Assembly (NCBI RefSeq): GCF_019710635.1
Contig: NZ_JAIFZS010000003.1
Span: 62,001 to 126,000 of the forward strand
Length of the DNA stretch: 64,000 nt
DNA from: Mycolicibacterium xanthum
Lineage (GTDB): Bacteria > Actinomycetota > Actinomycetes > Mycobacteriales > Mycobacteriaceae
Direction: 5' to 3'
The notes beneath the pieces were generated by a model. That model saw nothing but the letters and a program-made list of their open reading frames with translations, ran no database searches and had not been told where the DNA came from. A program made the position numbers and the translations under genes. How positions within the stretch are numbered: the stretch's first letter is position 1; the number at the start of each line of letters is the position of its first letter. Positions 13,101-22,041 of this stretch are shown in pieces.

Positions 13101-15648
13101 CTGGAAGAAGGGCCTGCGCCACAGCGTGTACTTCACGCACGGCATCCGCAACGCCGTCGACAACGGCCACACCACCTTCCTGGAGCTGGCGCCGAATCCG
13201 GTGGCGCTGATGCAGGTCGGGCTGACCACGGCGGCCGCGGGTCTGCACGACGCGCAGCTGATCGCGACGCTGGCGCGCAAGCAGGACGAGGTCGACTCGA
13301 TGACCACGGCCATGTCGCACCTGTTCGTGCACGGTCATGACCTGGACTTCCGGACCCTGTTCCCGCTGCCGTCGGACCGGCCGCAGGACCCGGCAACGGA
13401 TTTCGCGAACATCCCGCCGACCCGGTTCAAGCGCAAGCCGCACTGGCTGGACGCGCACTTCACCGGCGACAGTTCGACTGTCATGCCCGGCAACCACGTG
13501 GCAACACCCGACGGCAGGCACGTCTGGGAGTACGCGGCCCGGGGTGCCGTCGACTCGGCCGCGCTGGCTGCGCTCGTGAAAGCCGCTGCGGCGGCGGTGC
13601 TTCCGGACACGAAGCTGACCGCCGCCGAGCAGCGGGCGGTGCCGGGGGAGGGATCGCGCCTGGTGACCACCCTGACCCGCCATCCCGGTGGTGCTTCGGT
13701 GCAGGTGCACGCCCGTATCGACGAGTCCTTCACGCTGGTCTACGACGCGATCGTGACCAAGGGCGGAGCGCAGACCGCTCTGCCGACCGCGGTCGGCGCC
13801 GGCACGGTCGCCGAGATCACCTCGGCCCCGGCCGAACCCGAGTCCGAAGAAGGCGCGGCCGAGGAGGCGGCGATCCTGCAGGACAACCTGACCGCCGGTG
13901 CGGGCCTGGCGGCGGGCTTCGCGAAGTGGTCCCCGGAGTCCGGCGAGACGATCGCCGATCGGCTCGGGGCGATCGTGGGCGGTGCGATGGGCTACGAGCC
14001 CGAGGACCTGCCCTGGGAGGTGCCGCTGATCGAGCTGGGGCTCGATTCGCTGATGGCGGTGCGGATCAAGAACCGCGTCGAGTACGACTTCGACCTGCCG
14101 CCGATCCAGCTGACCGCGGTCCGTGACGCCAACCTCTACGCGGTGGAGAAGTTGATCACCTACGCGGTCGAGCACCGCGACGAGGTGGACCAGATCGCCG
14201 AGTCGCAGAAGGGCAAGACCGCCGAGGAGATCGCCGCCGAGCAGGCCGAGATGATGGGTGGGGCGAGCACCGTCGCCGAGCTCGAGGCCAAGCTGGCCGA
14301 GGCCGGCCACCCGATCGCCGAGGACGCCGACGCCGCCGCGGCGCAGGCGCCGCTGGACATCCCGCCGCCGATGTCGAATGTCGCGGGCGTCCCCGCTCCG
14401 GTGCCGAATGTCGCGGGCGTCCCCGCTCCGCCGACCGACCCGTCGGGCCCCGTGGTTCCCCCGCCACCGACCGACCCGTCCGGTCCGGCCGCCGACAAGC
14501 CCAGCGCCGCCGGCATCGCCGCCAAGGTGCTGACCCAGGAGGCGGTCACCGATGCGCTCGGCGCCGACGTGCCGCCGCGGGAGGCCGCCGAGCGGGTCAC
14601 GTTCGCGACCTGGGCGATCGTCACCGGCAAGTCCCCGGGAGGCATCTTCAACGAGCTGCCGGCCGTCGACGACGCCACCGCGCAGAAGATGGCCGAGCGG
14701 CTCTCCGAACGTGCCGACGGCGTCATCACCGCCGAGCAGGTCAAGGCCGCGCGCACCATCGAGGCGCTGGCCACCGATGTCCGCGACGTGATGGACGCCG
14801 GTGAGCTGGACGGCTTCGTGCGCACCCTGCGGGCGCCCAAGGAGGGCTCGGACCGCGTCCCGGTGTTCGTCTTCCACCCGGCCGGCGGTTCCACCGTCGT
14901 CTACGAGCCGCTGCTCAAGCGGCTGCCGCCGGACACTCCGGTGTACGGGCTGGAACGGGTCGACGGGTCGATCGCGGAACGCGCCCGCGAGTACGTGCCC
15001 AAGCTGATGGAGATGTACGGCACCGGGCCCTACGTCCTGGCCGGCTGGTCGCTGGGTGGGGCGCTGGCCTACGCCTGCGCCGTCGGGCTCAAGCGTAACG
15101 GCGCCGACGTCCGGTTCGTCGGGCTGATCGACACCGTGCGCGCCGGCGAGGAGGTGCCGCAGACCAAGGAGGAGATCCGCGCCCGCTGGGACCGCTACGC
15201 CCTGTTCGCGCAGCGCACGTTCAACGTCGAGATCCCGGAGGTGCCCTACGAGCAGCTCGAGGAGCTCGACGACGAGGGGCAGGTGAAGTTCGTGCTCGAT
15301 GCGGTCAAGGACAGCGGCGTGGACATCCCCGGCGGCATCATCGAGCATCAGCGGACGTCCTACCTGGACAACCGGGCGCTGGACACCGCGGTGATCGAGC
15401 CCTACGACGGGCACGTCACGCTCTACATGGCCGACCGCTACCACGACGACGCGATCATGTTCGAGCCCCGCTACGCCACCCGCCGACCCGACGGCGGCTG
15501 GGGTGAATTCGTCACCGACCTCGAGATCGTGCCGATCGGGGGCGAGCACATCCAGGCCATCGACGAGCCGTACATTGCAAAGGTCGGCGCGCACATGAGC
15601 GAGGCGATCACCGCGATCGAGGGCAGCCGGACCGAACAGGAGGCGTAG
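10162..15648 (+). CDS. pks13: Mycolic acid condensing polyketide synthase Pks13
   Basis: A 1828-residue type I polyketide synthase that performs the Claisen condensation joining meromycolate with an alpha-branch to form mycolic acid. Visible domains in order: N-terminal ACP (GLSSRD, phosphopantetheine Ser61), ketosynthase (DTACSSS, Cys296, then EAHGTGT and [10 protein letters not shown]), acyltransferase (GQSLGE, Ser823), C-terminal ACP (LGLDSL, Ser1296), a Pro/Ala-rich linker with internal repeats, and thioesterase (AGWSLGGA, Ser1630), which releases the product onto trehalose. All catalytic residues are present. I chose ATG 10162; GTG 10156, two codons earlier, is equally possible since GTGAGG lies just upstream of both. 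Length is slightly above the M. tuberculosis protein, mostly through termini and linkers. Confidence 0.97.
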   Translation: MAEAQDDSGITPATNGVPQSGPDMTVAEMREWLRNWIGNATGQSPDSVSETAPMVELGLSSRDAVAMASDIEDLTGVTLTATVAFRHPTVEALATVIIEGEPEPDDADLDAEDWSRGAGPADEGRLNIAIVGVGTRFPGDMNTPDEMWAALLEGRDAITDLPEGRWSEFLSEPRVAERVAKARTRGGYLSDIKGFDAEFFALSKMEADNIDPQQRMALELTWEALEHARIPASSLRGENVGVYVGSSTNDYSFLGVADPATAHPYAITGTASSIIANRVSYFYDFRGPSMAIDTACSSSLVAVHEGIKALRAGDADVVLAGGVNALVTPLVTVGFDEVGGVLAPDGRIKSFSADADGYARSEGGGMVVLKRLADARRDGDQILAVIAGGAVNHDGRSNGLLAPNPDAQEAVLRKAYKDAGIDPRNVDYVEAHGTGTILGDPIEADALGRVVGRGRAADRPALLGAVKSNVGHLESAAGAASLAKMALALFHDKIPPSINYAGPNPYIDFDREHLRVADTVTDWPRYSGHAIAGVSGFGFGGANAHLVLREVLPEDLVEPEADEPVVEATAAPAKPAVYVGGVLVEDDDEDDEGVAAERDPAFYGEVLDTEPELPGLTDEALRLLEVAREELAATQQDPAAEHHTPVVPLAVSGFLTSRKRATAAELADWMDSAEGRASSLEAIGRSLSRRNHGRSRAVVLAHDHDEAIKGLRALADGKPNPIVLSADGPVTNGPVWVLAGFGAQHRKMAKSLYLRDDVFAEWINKVDALVQDERGYSVVELILDDAQDYGIETTQITIFAIQIALGELLKSHGAKPAALVGQSLGEAAAAYFSGGLSLEDATRTICSRSHLMGEGEAMLFGEYIRLMALVEYSAEEIESVFSDFKDLEVCVYAAPSQTVIGGPPDQVDAIIARAESEGKFARKFQTKGASHTSQMDPLLGELAAELQGIQAHPLQTAYYSTVHEGNLIRAGSGPIHDVDYWKKGLRHSVYFTHGIRNAVDNGHTTFLELAPNPVALMQVGLTTAAAGLHDAQLIATLARKQDEVDSMTTAMSHLFVHGHDLDFRTLFPLPSDRPQDPATDFANIPPTRFKRKPHWLDAHFTGDSSTVMPGNHVATPDGRHVWEYAARGAVDSAALAALVKAAAAAVLPDTKLTAAEQRAVPGEGSRLVTTLTRHPGGASVQVHARIDESFTLVYDAIVTKGGAQTALPTAVGAGTVAEITSAPAEPESEEGAAEEAAILQDNLTAGAGLAAGFAKWSPESGETIADRLGAIVGGAMGYEPEDLPWEVPLIELGLDSLMAVRIKNRVEYDFDLPPIQLTAVRDANLYAVEKLITYAVEHRDEVDQIAESQKGKTAEEIAAEQAEMMGGASTVAELEAKLAEAGHPIAEDADAAAAQAPLDIPPPMSNVAGVPAPVPNVAGVPAPPTDPSGPVVPPPPTDPSGPAADKPSAAGIAAKVLTQEAVTDALGADVPPREAAERVTFATWAIVTGKSPGGIFNELPAVDDATAQKMAERLSERADGVITAEQVKAARTIEALATDVRDVMDAGELDGFVRTLRAPKEGSDRVPVFVFHPAGGSTVVYEPLLKRLPPDTPVYGLERVDGSIAERAREYVPKLMEMYGTGPYVLAGWSLGGALAYACAVGLKRNGADVRFVGLIDTVRAGEEVPQTKEEIRARWDRYALFAQRTFNVEIPEVPYEQLEELDDEGQVKFVLDAVKDSGVDIPGGIIEHQRTSYLDNRALDTAVIEPYDGHVTLYMADRYHDDAIMFEPRYATRRPDGGWGEFVTDLEIVPIGGEHIQAIDEPYIAKVGAHMSEAITAIEGSRTEQEA
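14371..14490 (+). repeat. pks13: Tandem duplications in the Pks13 ACP-thioesterase linker
   Basis: Two adjacent 30-base units (14371-14400, 14401-14430) encode M/V-[SP]-NVAGVPAP and differ only in the first four positions or so. They are followed by two diverged copies of a unit starting CCGACCGACCCGTC (14431 and 14467) encoding PTDPSGP. All are in frame and extend the flexible linker between the second ACP and the thioesterase. Confidence 0.9.
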
Positions 15649-15652
15649 GCGA

Positions 15653-17203
15653 GTGACCAACAGGACTACCGCCGAACTGCTTGCCGAACTCCGCGACAAG
15701 CTGGAGGAGGCCAAGGAACCCGGCGGGGAGAAGGCGGTCGCCAAGCGGGAGAAGAAGGGGATCCCGTCGGCGCGGGCCCGCATTCACGCCCTGCTGGACC
15801 CGGGCAGCTTCCTCGAGATCGGCGCGCTGGCCAAGACGCCCGGTGACCCCAACGCGTTGTTCGGCGACGGCGTCGTCACCGGCCACGGCACCATCAACGG
15901 CCGGCCGGTCGGTGTGTTCAGCCACGACCAGACGGTGTTCCAGGGCTCGGTCGGGGAGATGTTCGGCCGCAAGGTGGCCCGGCTGATGGAGTGGGTCGCC
16001 ATGGTCGGCTGCCCGATCATCGGGATCAACGACTCGGCCGGCGCACGGATCCAGGACACCGCGACGTCGCTGGCCTGGTACGCCGAGCTGGGCCGCCGCC
16101 ACGAGCTGCTGCGCGGCCTGGTCCCGGAGATCTCGCTGATCTTCGGCAAGTGCGCCGGCGGCGCGGTCTACTCGCCGATCCAGACCGACCTCGTCGTCGC
16201 GGTGCGCGACCAGGGCTACATGTTCGTCACCGGCCCCGACGTCATCAAGGACGTCACCGGCGAGGACGTCACCCTCGACGAACTCGGCGGCGCCGACGCG
16301 CAGGCCAGCTACGGCAACATCCACCAGGTGGTGGAATCCGAGGCCGCGGCCTTCCAGTACGTGCGCGACTACCTGAGCTTCCTGCCGGCCAACACGTTCG
16401 ACGACGCGCCGATCGTCAACCCCGGTATGGAGCCCGAGGTGACGCCGCACGACCTGGAGCTGGACGCGATCGTGCCGGACTCGGACAACCAGGCCTACGA
16501 CATGATGGAGATCCTGCTGCGGATCTTCGACGACGGCGACGTCTTCGCGGTCGGCGAGCAGTCCGGCCCGGCGATCATCACCGCGTTCGCCCGCGTCGAC
16601 GGCCGGCCGGTCGGCGTGATCGCCAACCAGCCGATGTACATGTCGGGCGCCATCGACAACGAGGCCTCCGACAAGGCCGCCCGGTTCGTGCGCTTCTGCG
16701 ACTCGTTCAACACCCCGCTGATCTTCGTGGTCGACACGCCCGGGTTCATGCCCGGTGTGCAGCAGGAGAAGGGCGGCATCATCAAGCGGGGCGGCCGTTT
16801 CCTGAACGCCGTCGTGGAGGCCGACGTGCCGAAGGTGACCATCACGGTGCGCAAGTCCTACGGCGGCGCGTATGCGGTGATGGGGTCCAAGCAGCTGACC
16901 GCGGACCTCAACTTCGCCTGGCCGACCGCCCGCATCGCCGTGATCGGCGCCGAGGGCGCCGCCCAGCTGCTGGTCAAGCGGTTCCCGGATCCGAACGCGC
17001 CCGAGGTGCAGAAGATCAAGGCCGAATTCATCGAGGGCTACAACGCGACCATGGCCGTCCCGTGGGTGGCGGCCGAGCGTGGCTTCATCGACGGGGTCAT
17101 CGAACCCCACCAGACCCGGCTGCTGCTGCGCCGCTCGCTGCACCTGCTGCGGGACAAGCAGATCGACCGCGTGCAACGCAAACACGGTTTGACCCCGATC
17201 TAG
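15653..17203 (+). CDS. accD4: Acyl-CoA carboxylase beta subunit AccD4
   Basis: A 516-residue carboxyltransferase subunit of the long-chain acyl-CoA carboxylase that makes the carboxylated alpha-branch substrate for Pks13. The crotonase-fold carboxyltransferase pattern is clear: the N-terminal half contains [11 protein letters not shown] and the glycine-rich [10 protein letters not shown] oxyanion region, and the C-terminal half contains [14 protein letters not shown] and [11 protein letters not shown]. The GTG start has AGGAGG eight bases upstream and lies five bases after the pks13 stop, so it is in the fadD32-pks13-accD4 operon. The biotin-carrying AccA3 and the AccE5 epsilon subunit would have to come from elsewhere. 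The function follows from the well-studied Rv3799c orthologue. Confidence 0.95.
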   Translation: MTNRTTAELLAELRDKLEEAKEPGGEKAVAKREKKGIPSARARIHALLDPGSFLEIGALAKTPGDPNALFGDGVVTGHGTINGRPVGVFSHDQTVFQGSVGEMFGRKVARLMEWVAMVGCPIIGINDSAGARIQDTATSLAWYAELGRRHELLRGLVPEISLIFGKCAGGAVYSPIQTDLVVAVRDQGYMFVTGPDVIKDVTGEDVTLDELGGADAQASYGNIHQVVESEAAAFQYVRDYLSFLPANTFDDAPIVNPGMEPEVTPHDLELDAIVPDSDNQAYDMMEILLRIFDDGDVFAVGEQSGPAIITAFARVDGRPVGVIANQPMYMSGAIDNEASDKAARFVRFCDSFNTPLIFVVDTPGFMPGVQQEKGGIIKRGGRFLNAVVEADVPKVTITVRKSYGGAYAVMGSKQLTADLNFAWPTARIAVIGAEGAAQLLVKRFPDPNAPEVQKIKAEFIEGYNATMAVPWVAAERGFIDGVIEPHQTRLLLRRSLHLLRDKQIDRVQRKHGLTPI

Positions 17204-17229
17204 GGCGCCACCTGCGGTTGGATGGAGCT

Positions 17230-18246
17230 GTGTCGAATCACATCACGTCGAATCACATCACCGGACCGAGCCTCGGCGCGCCGCCCGACGACCCGAGGCT
17301 GGACGTGTGCGATCTGTACGTGTTCGCCTCGCCGAACGATCCGGCCCGCACCGTGCTGATCCTGACGGCCAACCCGGGTGCCGGGCCGATGCGCCCCGGC
17401 GCCGTCTATCGCGTCGCCATCGACAACGACGGCGACCTGCGCAACGACATCGCCTTCAACTTCGTGTTCTCCGAACCCGTCGAGGGTCCGGACGGTGCTC
17501 GGCAGAAGGCCGACGTGTACCTCGCTCTCGGCGCCACCGCGAGGGTGGACGCCGCGGCGGGCTCGCGCATCTTCGGTGACGTCGAGGTCTCCTTCGGCAA
17601 GACGCCGCACGTCTGGCGATCGGGTGGGTTCCTGTTCTTCGTCGGCGCCCGCAGCGACGCCGCCTTCGTCGACCGCGACGGCATCGCGAACCTGCTGGGC
17701 GGAGACGGCGCGCAGAACCCGTGGACGGGGCGGGACGCGCACGCCGGCGCCGACGTGATCGCGATGGCGATCGAACTGCCCACCGACTACCTCGGGGCAC
17801 GTCCCGACGTGCGGATCTGGGCGCGCGTCAGCCTGCTCGAGGACCGCACCTGGCGCCACGTCGACCGGACGGGCCATCCACTGGTCGCCGACCTGCTGAC
17901 CGGCCTGGACGGCGCCGCCCCCGGGGCGTTCGCGGCCGGTGAGCCCAACCGGGACCGGGACCGCTGGATCGGGGCGCTCATCGAGGTGATGGGCGAGCTC
18001 GGCGGATACCGACGCGAGGACGCGGTGGAGGCGATCAACGCCGAGGGCACGCTGCCGGACATGCTGACCTACCGCCCGGGCAAGCCGACCGCATACCCGA
18101 ACGGCCGCACACTGACCGACGACGTCGCCGACTACCGGTTGGGCTTCCTGACCGACGGCGGGTGTCCCCCGTCGGGGCTCGCCCCACACGACGACCTGCT
18201 GCCCGCGTTCCCCTACCTCGGTGCCCCGCACTCGCGCCGGCCGTGA
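17230..18246 (+). CDS. DUF4331-family protein
   Basis: A 338-residue protein of the DUF4331 family, recognised by PPDDPRLDVCDLYVF near the N-terminus, AIDNDGDLRNDIAFNF in the middle and the late FPYLGAPH. The function of the family is not known. No signal peptide or membrane helix is visible, so it is probably cytoplasmic. The first codons contain an exact in-frame duplication giving SNHIT twice. The GTG start has GGAG only two bases upstream, which is short, and no better start exists nearby. Its stop overlaps the next GTG in GTGA. In M. tuberculosis the space after accD4 holds other genes, so this begins a lineage-variable block. Expression together with accD4 is possible (26-base gap). Confidence 0.8.
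   Translation: MSNHITSNHITGPSLGAPPDDPRLDVCDLYVFASPNDPARTVLILTANPGAGPMRPGAVYRVAIDNDGDLRNDIAFNFVFSEPVEGPDGARQKADVYLALGATARVDAAAGSRIFGDVEVSFGKTPHVWRSGGFLFFVGARSDAAFVDRDGIANLLGGDGAQNPWTGRDAHAGADVIAMAIELPTDYLGARPDVRIWARVSLLEDRTWRHVDRTGHPLVADLLTGLDGAAPGAFAAGEPNRDRDRWIGALIEVMGELGGYRREDAVEAINAEGTLPDMLTYRPGKPTAYPNGRTLTDDVADYRLGFLTDGGCPPSGLAPHDDLLPAFPYLGAPHSRRP
17233..17262 (+). repeat. 15-bp tandem duplication at the start of the DUF4331 gene
   Basis: TCGAATCACATCAC occurs at 17233 and again at 17248, in frame, directly after the GTG start. The two 15-base units differ only in the last base (G or C). Confidence 0.9.
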
Positions 18247-18662
18247 CCACCGAACCCGACTCGCGGCCCCCGCAGTCGATGCTCGTCGACGCATACCGGG
18301 TCTGTGAAGGGCTGCCGGTGCTGGGTGGGCTGTTCACGCGCGGCAGACTCGAGGCCAAGGCCGTACTGTCGCTGATCATGGCGGCCGTCATCGACGAACT
18401 GGACCTGACCGCGATCATCCGTGACAAGCTGGATGCCGAGGCGATCGAGGCCGTCATCGCCCGTATCGACCTGATCAACCTCGCCGATCAGGTCATCGAC
18501 GGCGTCGATCTGCCCACCATCATCCGCGAGTCCACCACGTCGGTCACCGCCGACGTGATGACCGACGTGCGGTCGCAGGGCGAGCGGGCCGACGACGCGG
18601 TCGCCGGGTTCGTCGACCGGATGCTGGGCCGCCGGCAGGGCAGGCGTGACCGGTCCCGATAG
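18243..18662 (+). CDS. Small Asp/Ile-rich conserved hypothetical protein
   Basis: A 139-residue acidic, soluble protein with no recognised catalytic domain. Its middle is a run of amphipathic helices with repeated Asp-Leu/Ile patterns (DELDLTAIIRDKL, ARIDLINLADQVIDGVDL), followed by a basic tail ending RRQGRRDRSR. The gene starts at a GTG that overlaps the DUF4331 stop, and its end overlaps the RDD gene by 17 bases. The three therefore look translationally coupled. Proteins with such helical Asp/Ile repeats are often found beside RDD membrane proteins in actinobacteria, so a partner or accessory role for the RDD protein is a reasonable inference. No function can be stated. Confidence 0.72.
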   Translation: MTTEPDSRPPQSMLVDAYRVCEGLPVLGGLFTRGRLEAKAVLSLIMAAVIDELDLTAIIRDKLDAEAIEAVIARIDLINLADQVIDGVDLPTIIRESTTSVTADVMTDVRSQGERADDAVAGFVDRMLGRRQGRRDRSR

Positions 18663-19104
18663 CGACCAGCCGGGTGTGCCCGATCCGGCACGCGCCGCGG
18701 GGATCGTCAGCAGAAGCGTGGCCGCCGTCATCGACCTGTGTGTGGTCGGCGTGCTGCTGGGGATGATGTATGTCGGCCTGCTGCTGGCGCTGCTGGCGGT
18801 CCGGCCGGGTGCCTTCCAGTTGCCGGCAATGGATTTGGTCTTCTCCGGGGCCGTCGTGTTCGGTGCCGCGGTGACCTACCTGGCCGCCTGCTGGTCGGTC
18901 TCGGGCTGTACCGCCGGGGCCGTGGTGATGGGTCTTCAGGTGGTGGGCCGCGGGGGCTCCCGGCTGAAACCCCACATCGCACTGCTGCGGGGTGTCGGCT
19001 ACGTGGTTTTCCCGATCGGGCTGGCCTGGGTGGCGGTGGACCCCCGGCGCAGATCGCTGCAGGACATCGTGCTGGGCACCAGGGTCGTCTACGCGCGCCG
19101 GTGA
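18646..19104 (+). CDS. RDD-family membrane protein
   Basis: A 152-residue membrane protein of the RDD family. After a short polar N-terminus, the first helix is preceded by the RSVAAVIDLCVVGVL segment, where the Arg and Asp are two of the defining residues. Two further spans follow, and DPRRRSLQDIVLGTRVV near the end carries the second conserved block. RDD proteins are proposed to be transporters or ion/proton antiporters, but the substrate here is unknown. The GTG start lies within the end of the preceding gene. The kinase gene begins 25 bases downstream, so membrane protein and kinase may be co-expressed, and the RDD protein is a candidate kinase target. That is inference. Confidence 0.82.
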   Translation: MTGPDSDQPGVPDPARAAGIVSRSVAAVIDLCVVGVLLGMMYVGLLLALLAVRPGAFQLPAMDLVFSGAVVFGAAVTYLAACWSVSGCTAGAVVMGLQVVGRGGSRLKPHIALLRGVGYVVFPIGLAWVAVDPRRRSLQDIVLGTRVVYARR

Positions 19105-19129
19105 ACGGCGCCGCTTGTAGGATTCGCCC

Positions 19130-20536
19130 ATGCCGCTGACCAACGGCGAGGTGATCGCGGGCTACACGATCACCCGGTTACTGGGATCGGGCGGCATGGG
19201 CGAGGTCTACCTGGCAAAACACCCCCGGCTGCCGCGCTACGACGCGCTGAAGGTGCTCTCGGCGTCGGTGTCCACCGACAGCGAGTACCGCGCCCGTTTC
19301 AACCGCGAGGCCGACATCGCCGCCACGCTGTGGCACCCCCACATCGTCGCGGTACACGACCGCGGTGAACACGAGGGGCGGCTGTGGATCTCGATGGACC
19401 ACGTCGAGGGCACCGATGCCGGCGCGCTGCTGGCGGCGCGCTATCCGCACGGCATGCCACCCGACCTGGTGACCCGGATCGTGGCGGCGGTCGGTGACGC
19501 ACTGGACTACGCCCACCAGCGCGGCCTGCTGCACCGCGACGTGAAGCCGGCGAACATCCTGATCGCGGACCCGGAAACCGAGAACGAGCGGATCCTGCTC
19601 GCCGACTTCGGGATCGCCCGCCGGGTGGGTGAGGTCAGCGCCCTCACCGCGACCAACATGACGGTCGGAACCGTGGCCTACTCGGCGCCCGAACAGCTCA
19701 CCGCCGATCAGCGCATCGACGGCCGCGCCGACCAGTACGCGCTGGCGGCCACGGCATTCCAGCTGCTGACCGGCGCGCCGCCGTTCGAGCACTCCAACCC
19801 CGCGATCGTGATCAGCCGACACCTTTCGGCGCAGCCACCGTCGATCGCGCAGCGCCGACCCGAGCTGTCCGGGCTGAGCGGGAAGCTGCAGAAGGCGCTG
19901 GCGAAATCTCCCGCCGACCGTTACGAGCGGTGTGCCGACTTCGCGCGGGCACTGGCGAACAGGACCGGGACGGCGTCGGTCAGCTCGGCGGGGGCACGCG
20001 GTGCGGAGACGATGATGGCGGCAGCCGCCGCCCCGTCCTCCGCCGGCGCCAGACACGCCAAGCCGCCTGCGGCCCGGCGATCGCGCGGGCGGGTGATGCT
20101 GGCGCTGGCGTTGATGTTGTCGCTGCTGGCGGTCGCCTCGGTGGTGTTCCTGGTGCTCTACGACCGGCACCGGCGGCACGCCGACGAGACCGGATCGACC
20201 GCGTCGGGGACGCCGTCGGCCTCGAACGGCAAGGTGGTGCTGCCGGTCGTCGTCGTCGGCGCGGACTGCGCGACGCTGGGCGCCGCCGGGGTGACCGAGG
20301 ACGGCGACCCGGCCTACTGCGCCAGGATGTCGTCCACCGGCGAGCCGCTGTGGTCGCTGTATCCGGGTGAGATTCGGCGCCCCAGCGGCGCGCCGGCTCC
20401 CGACCAGCAGTCCGTCGGTGCCGACGACGACACCCCGGTGCTGGTCTGCATGGAGCAGACCGGGCAGAGCCACGTCGACTGCCACGACGGCATCCTGCAG
20501 GAGAACACCGACCCGGGTGCCAACGACACTCCCTGA
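19130..20536 (+). CDS. Receptor-type serine/threonine protein kinase
   Basis: A 468-residue Pkn-type kinase. The N-terminal kinase domain has the glycine loop GSGGMGEVYLA (19-29), ATP-binding Lys41, catalytic HRDVKPAN (Asp137), DFGIARR (159-165) and SAPEQL, so all essential residues are present. A Ser/Ala/Pro-rich juxtamembrane segment leads to one transmembrane helix at about 322-344, flanked by Arg residues. The external domain of about 110 residues has four cysteines (in GADCATLG, YCARM, VCMEQ and VDCHDG), probably two disulfides, and contains LWSLYPGEI. It is not an obvious orthologue of PknA, B, D, E, G, H or L. It lies between the accD4 and emb operons, so an envelope-sensing role is plausible but unproven. 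Confidence 0.93.
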   Translation: MPLTNGEVIAGYTITRLLGSGGMGEVYLAKHPRLPRYDALKVLSASVSTDSEYRARFNREADIAATLWHPHIVAVHDRGEHEGRLWISMDHVEGTDAGALLAARYPHGMPPDLVTRIVAAVGDALDYAHQRGLLHRDVKPANILIADPETENERILLADFGIARRVGEVSALTATNMTVGTVAYSAPEQLTADQRIDGRADQYALAATAFQLLTGAPPFEHSNPAIVISRHLSAQPPSIAQRRPELSGLSGKLQKALAKSPADRYERCADFARALANRTGTASVSSAGARGAETMMAAAAAPSSAGARHAKPPAARRSRGRVMLALALMLSLLAVASVVFLVLYDRHRRHADETGSTASGTPSASNGKVVLPVVVVGADCATLGAAGVTEDGDPAYCARMSSTGEPLWSLYPGEIRRPSGAPAPDQQSVGADDDTPVLVCMEQTGQSHVDCHDGILQENTDPGANDTP

Positions 20537-20696
20537 GCGGATAGGCGCGCGGCATGTCGCTGAGGTGGCCGATTTTGGGGCCGGCAGCTGCGATTCTTCA
20601 GCGGAATTGCCGACCAGACGTTCGGTGTGAGTCACCATGTCTGCGAAGGCCACCGCCGTCAGTGGTGGTGCTCGGTCGATGAGTTCAGGGGGATCG

Positions 20697-22004
20697 ATGG
20701 GCGACTCATCTGGGTACCGCGACGAGGAGTGGCAGAACCACACCGAGTTCGTCGAGCAAACGCTCCAGCAGCTCCGTCGCGATAACGTGGATTCCCGCAC
20801 ATTGTGCGGGAGACTGGAACGGGGCTGGGTGCGCTGGTCGGCGGAGCGCCGCGCGCAACAGCGCCATCTGGTTCGCGACCTTTGGGAAGCGGGATCGGTG
20901 GGAATCCCCCGTGCTGCCCGCTTGAAATTTCTGGCCGGCAATGACAGCGGCGAGAAGCTTGTGCGGCTCACCGATCCCGACTTCGGCCTCGACCCGGCCG
21001 AGTTCTTCGTCGTGGATGCGTTCTGGGTCGAATATTCGATGACCGTCCGCGGGATGACTCCACAGATCGACGGGCTCTCCCCGATGGAGGCCAGCCGCCT
21101 CATCCGCGAGGAAGCCTGCGAACTTGCGGAGCGACTGGCTCAGCTGGCGTATGCCGAAGCCTGCAACATGCTCTTCATGCTCTTCACCGCCTACCTGTCG
21201 GACGCAGCGGAATTTCTCCGTATCCGCTGTGGCTCGGCCGATGTCGACAGTCGTTACGGTCGCGTCTCTGACATCGACAGCGGGACGGTCCGGGCGATCA
21301 TCGAGCGGTACCGTTGCGGCAGCTTGGGATTCGGCGAGCTGGTTGACCAACTTGTGTCCCGTTGGGGGGATCGCCCTGCAAAGCCAACTGGCCCGGCCTC
21401 ATGGGCAGAGGTCTACAGCCGCGCCGAGACGAAACGTGATGATGACGACCTGTACTGGATCAATGCTGCCGAAGATCTCGGCGTTCTCACCGCCGACGAA
21501 GCCGACACGGTGTTCAGCGCGATCGACGCTGCGGCTGCACTTGGTGGAACTCCCGCCGCAGACGGTCGGCCCGGTGCCCCAGCAATAAGCGATTGGCGGT
21601 ACTTCACCGCCGTCGATGGGGCGCTTATCCGAATCCCGGCATCGGAGGATCCGCCTCGTCGTGGTCAACGCTATTGGGGAACGCGAGCGGGCTGGATGGC
21701 CGGCAGTCCGGGATGTCTCGACTGGGCCGACATGGTGACTGACGGTCGAGGTTATCGACCGGTCGACAAAGAACAGGCTCGGTCTATCCGGAACCATCTC
21801 GATGATCGGCCCGGTGGCGTGTTCCGGTGCGGCCTCTTCTGGTTCGACCAGGCACACCGATGGACGGTGCCCCAAGCCCTCGAACGGATTGCCGAACTCG
21901 AGGCCGCCACCAACGACATCGTGATGTATTGGACCTGGCAGGAATACCAGTGTGACCGAGAAGAATTGGTCCGGCTCCGGACCTTCCTCCAGGCCGACCA
22001 GTAG
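20697..22004 (+). CDS. Unrecognised 435-residue protein
   Basis: I do not recognise this protein. It is soluble, acidic and rich in Trp and Tyr, without signal peptide or membrane helix. An N-terminal helical part (RDEEWQNHTEFVEQTLQQL, then RRDNVDSRTLCGRLERG) is followed by a region with SPMEASRLIREEACELAERL, a segment on late-interior DWRYFTAVDGALIRIP, and a C-terminal part with VFRCGLFWFDQAHRW and a final helix. Base and codon use are visibly richer in A/T than in the flanking cell-wall genes, which suggests recent acquisition. I chose ATG 20697 because AGGGGGA precedes it closely; ATG 20637 and 20679 are in frame upstream but add only low-complexity residues. It is a single gene, convergent with the emb-operon end. 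Confidence 0.68.
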   Translation: MGDSSGYRDEEWQNHTEFVEQTLQQLRRDNVDSRTLCGRLERGWVRWSAERRAQQRHLVRDLWEAGSVGIPRAARLKFLAGNDSGEKLVRLTDPDFGLDPAEFFVVDAFWVEYSMTVRGMTPQIDGLSPMEASRLIREEACELAERLAQLAYAEACNMLFMLFTAYLSDAAEFLRIRCGSADVDSRYGRVSDIDSGTVRAIIERYRCGSLGFGELVDQLVSRWGDRPAKPTGPASWAEVYSRAETKRDDDDLYWINAAEDLGVLTADEADTVFSAIDAAAALGGTPAADGRPGAPAISDWRYFTAVDGALIRIPASEDPPRRGQRYWGTRAGWMAGSPGCLDWADMVTDGRGYRPVDKEQARSIRNHLDDRPGGVFRCGLFWFDQAHRWTVPQALERIAELEAATNDIVMYWTWQEYQCDREELVRLRTFLQADQ

Positions 22005-22041
22005 GCGAAAGCCCGGGAGGGAGGCACGTTCGGTGACGAGG

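Noticed and set aside
12592..15783. A 1063-codon open frame on the - strand opposite pks13
   Set aside because: It is the antisense shadow of a highly conserved polyketide synthase in GC-rich DNA; its translation is rich in Arg, Gly, His and Asp without any domain.
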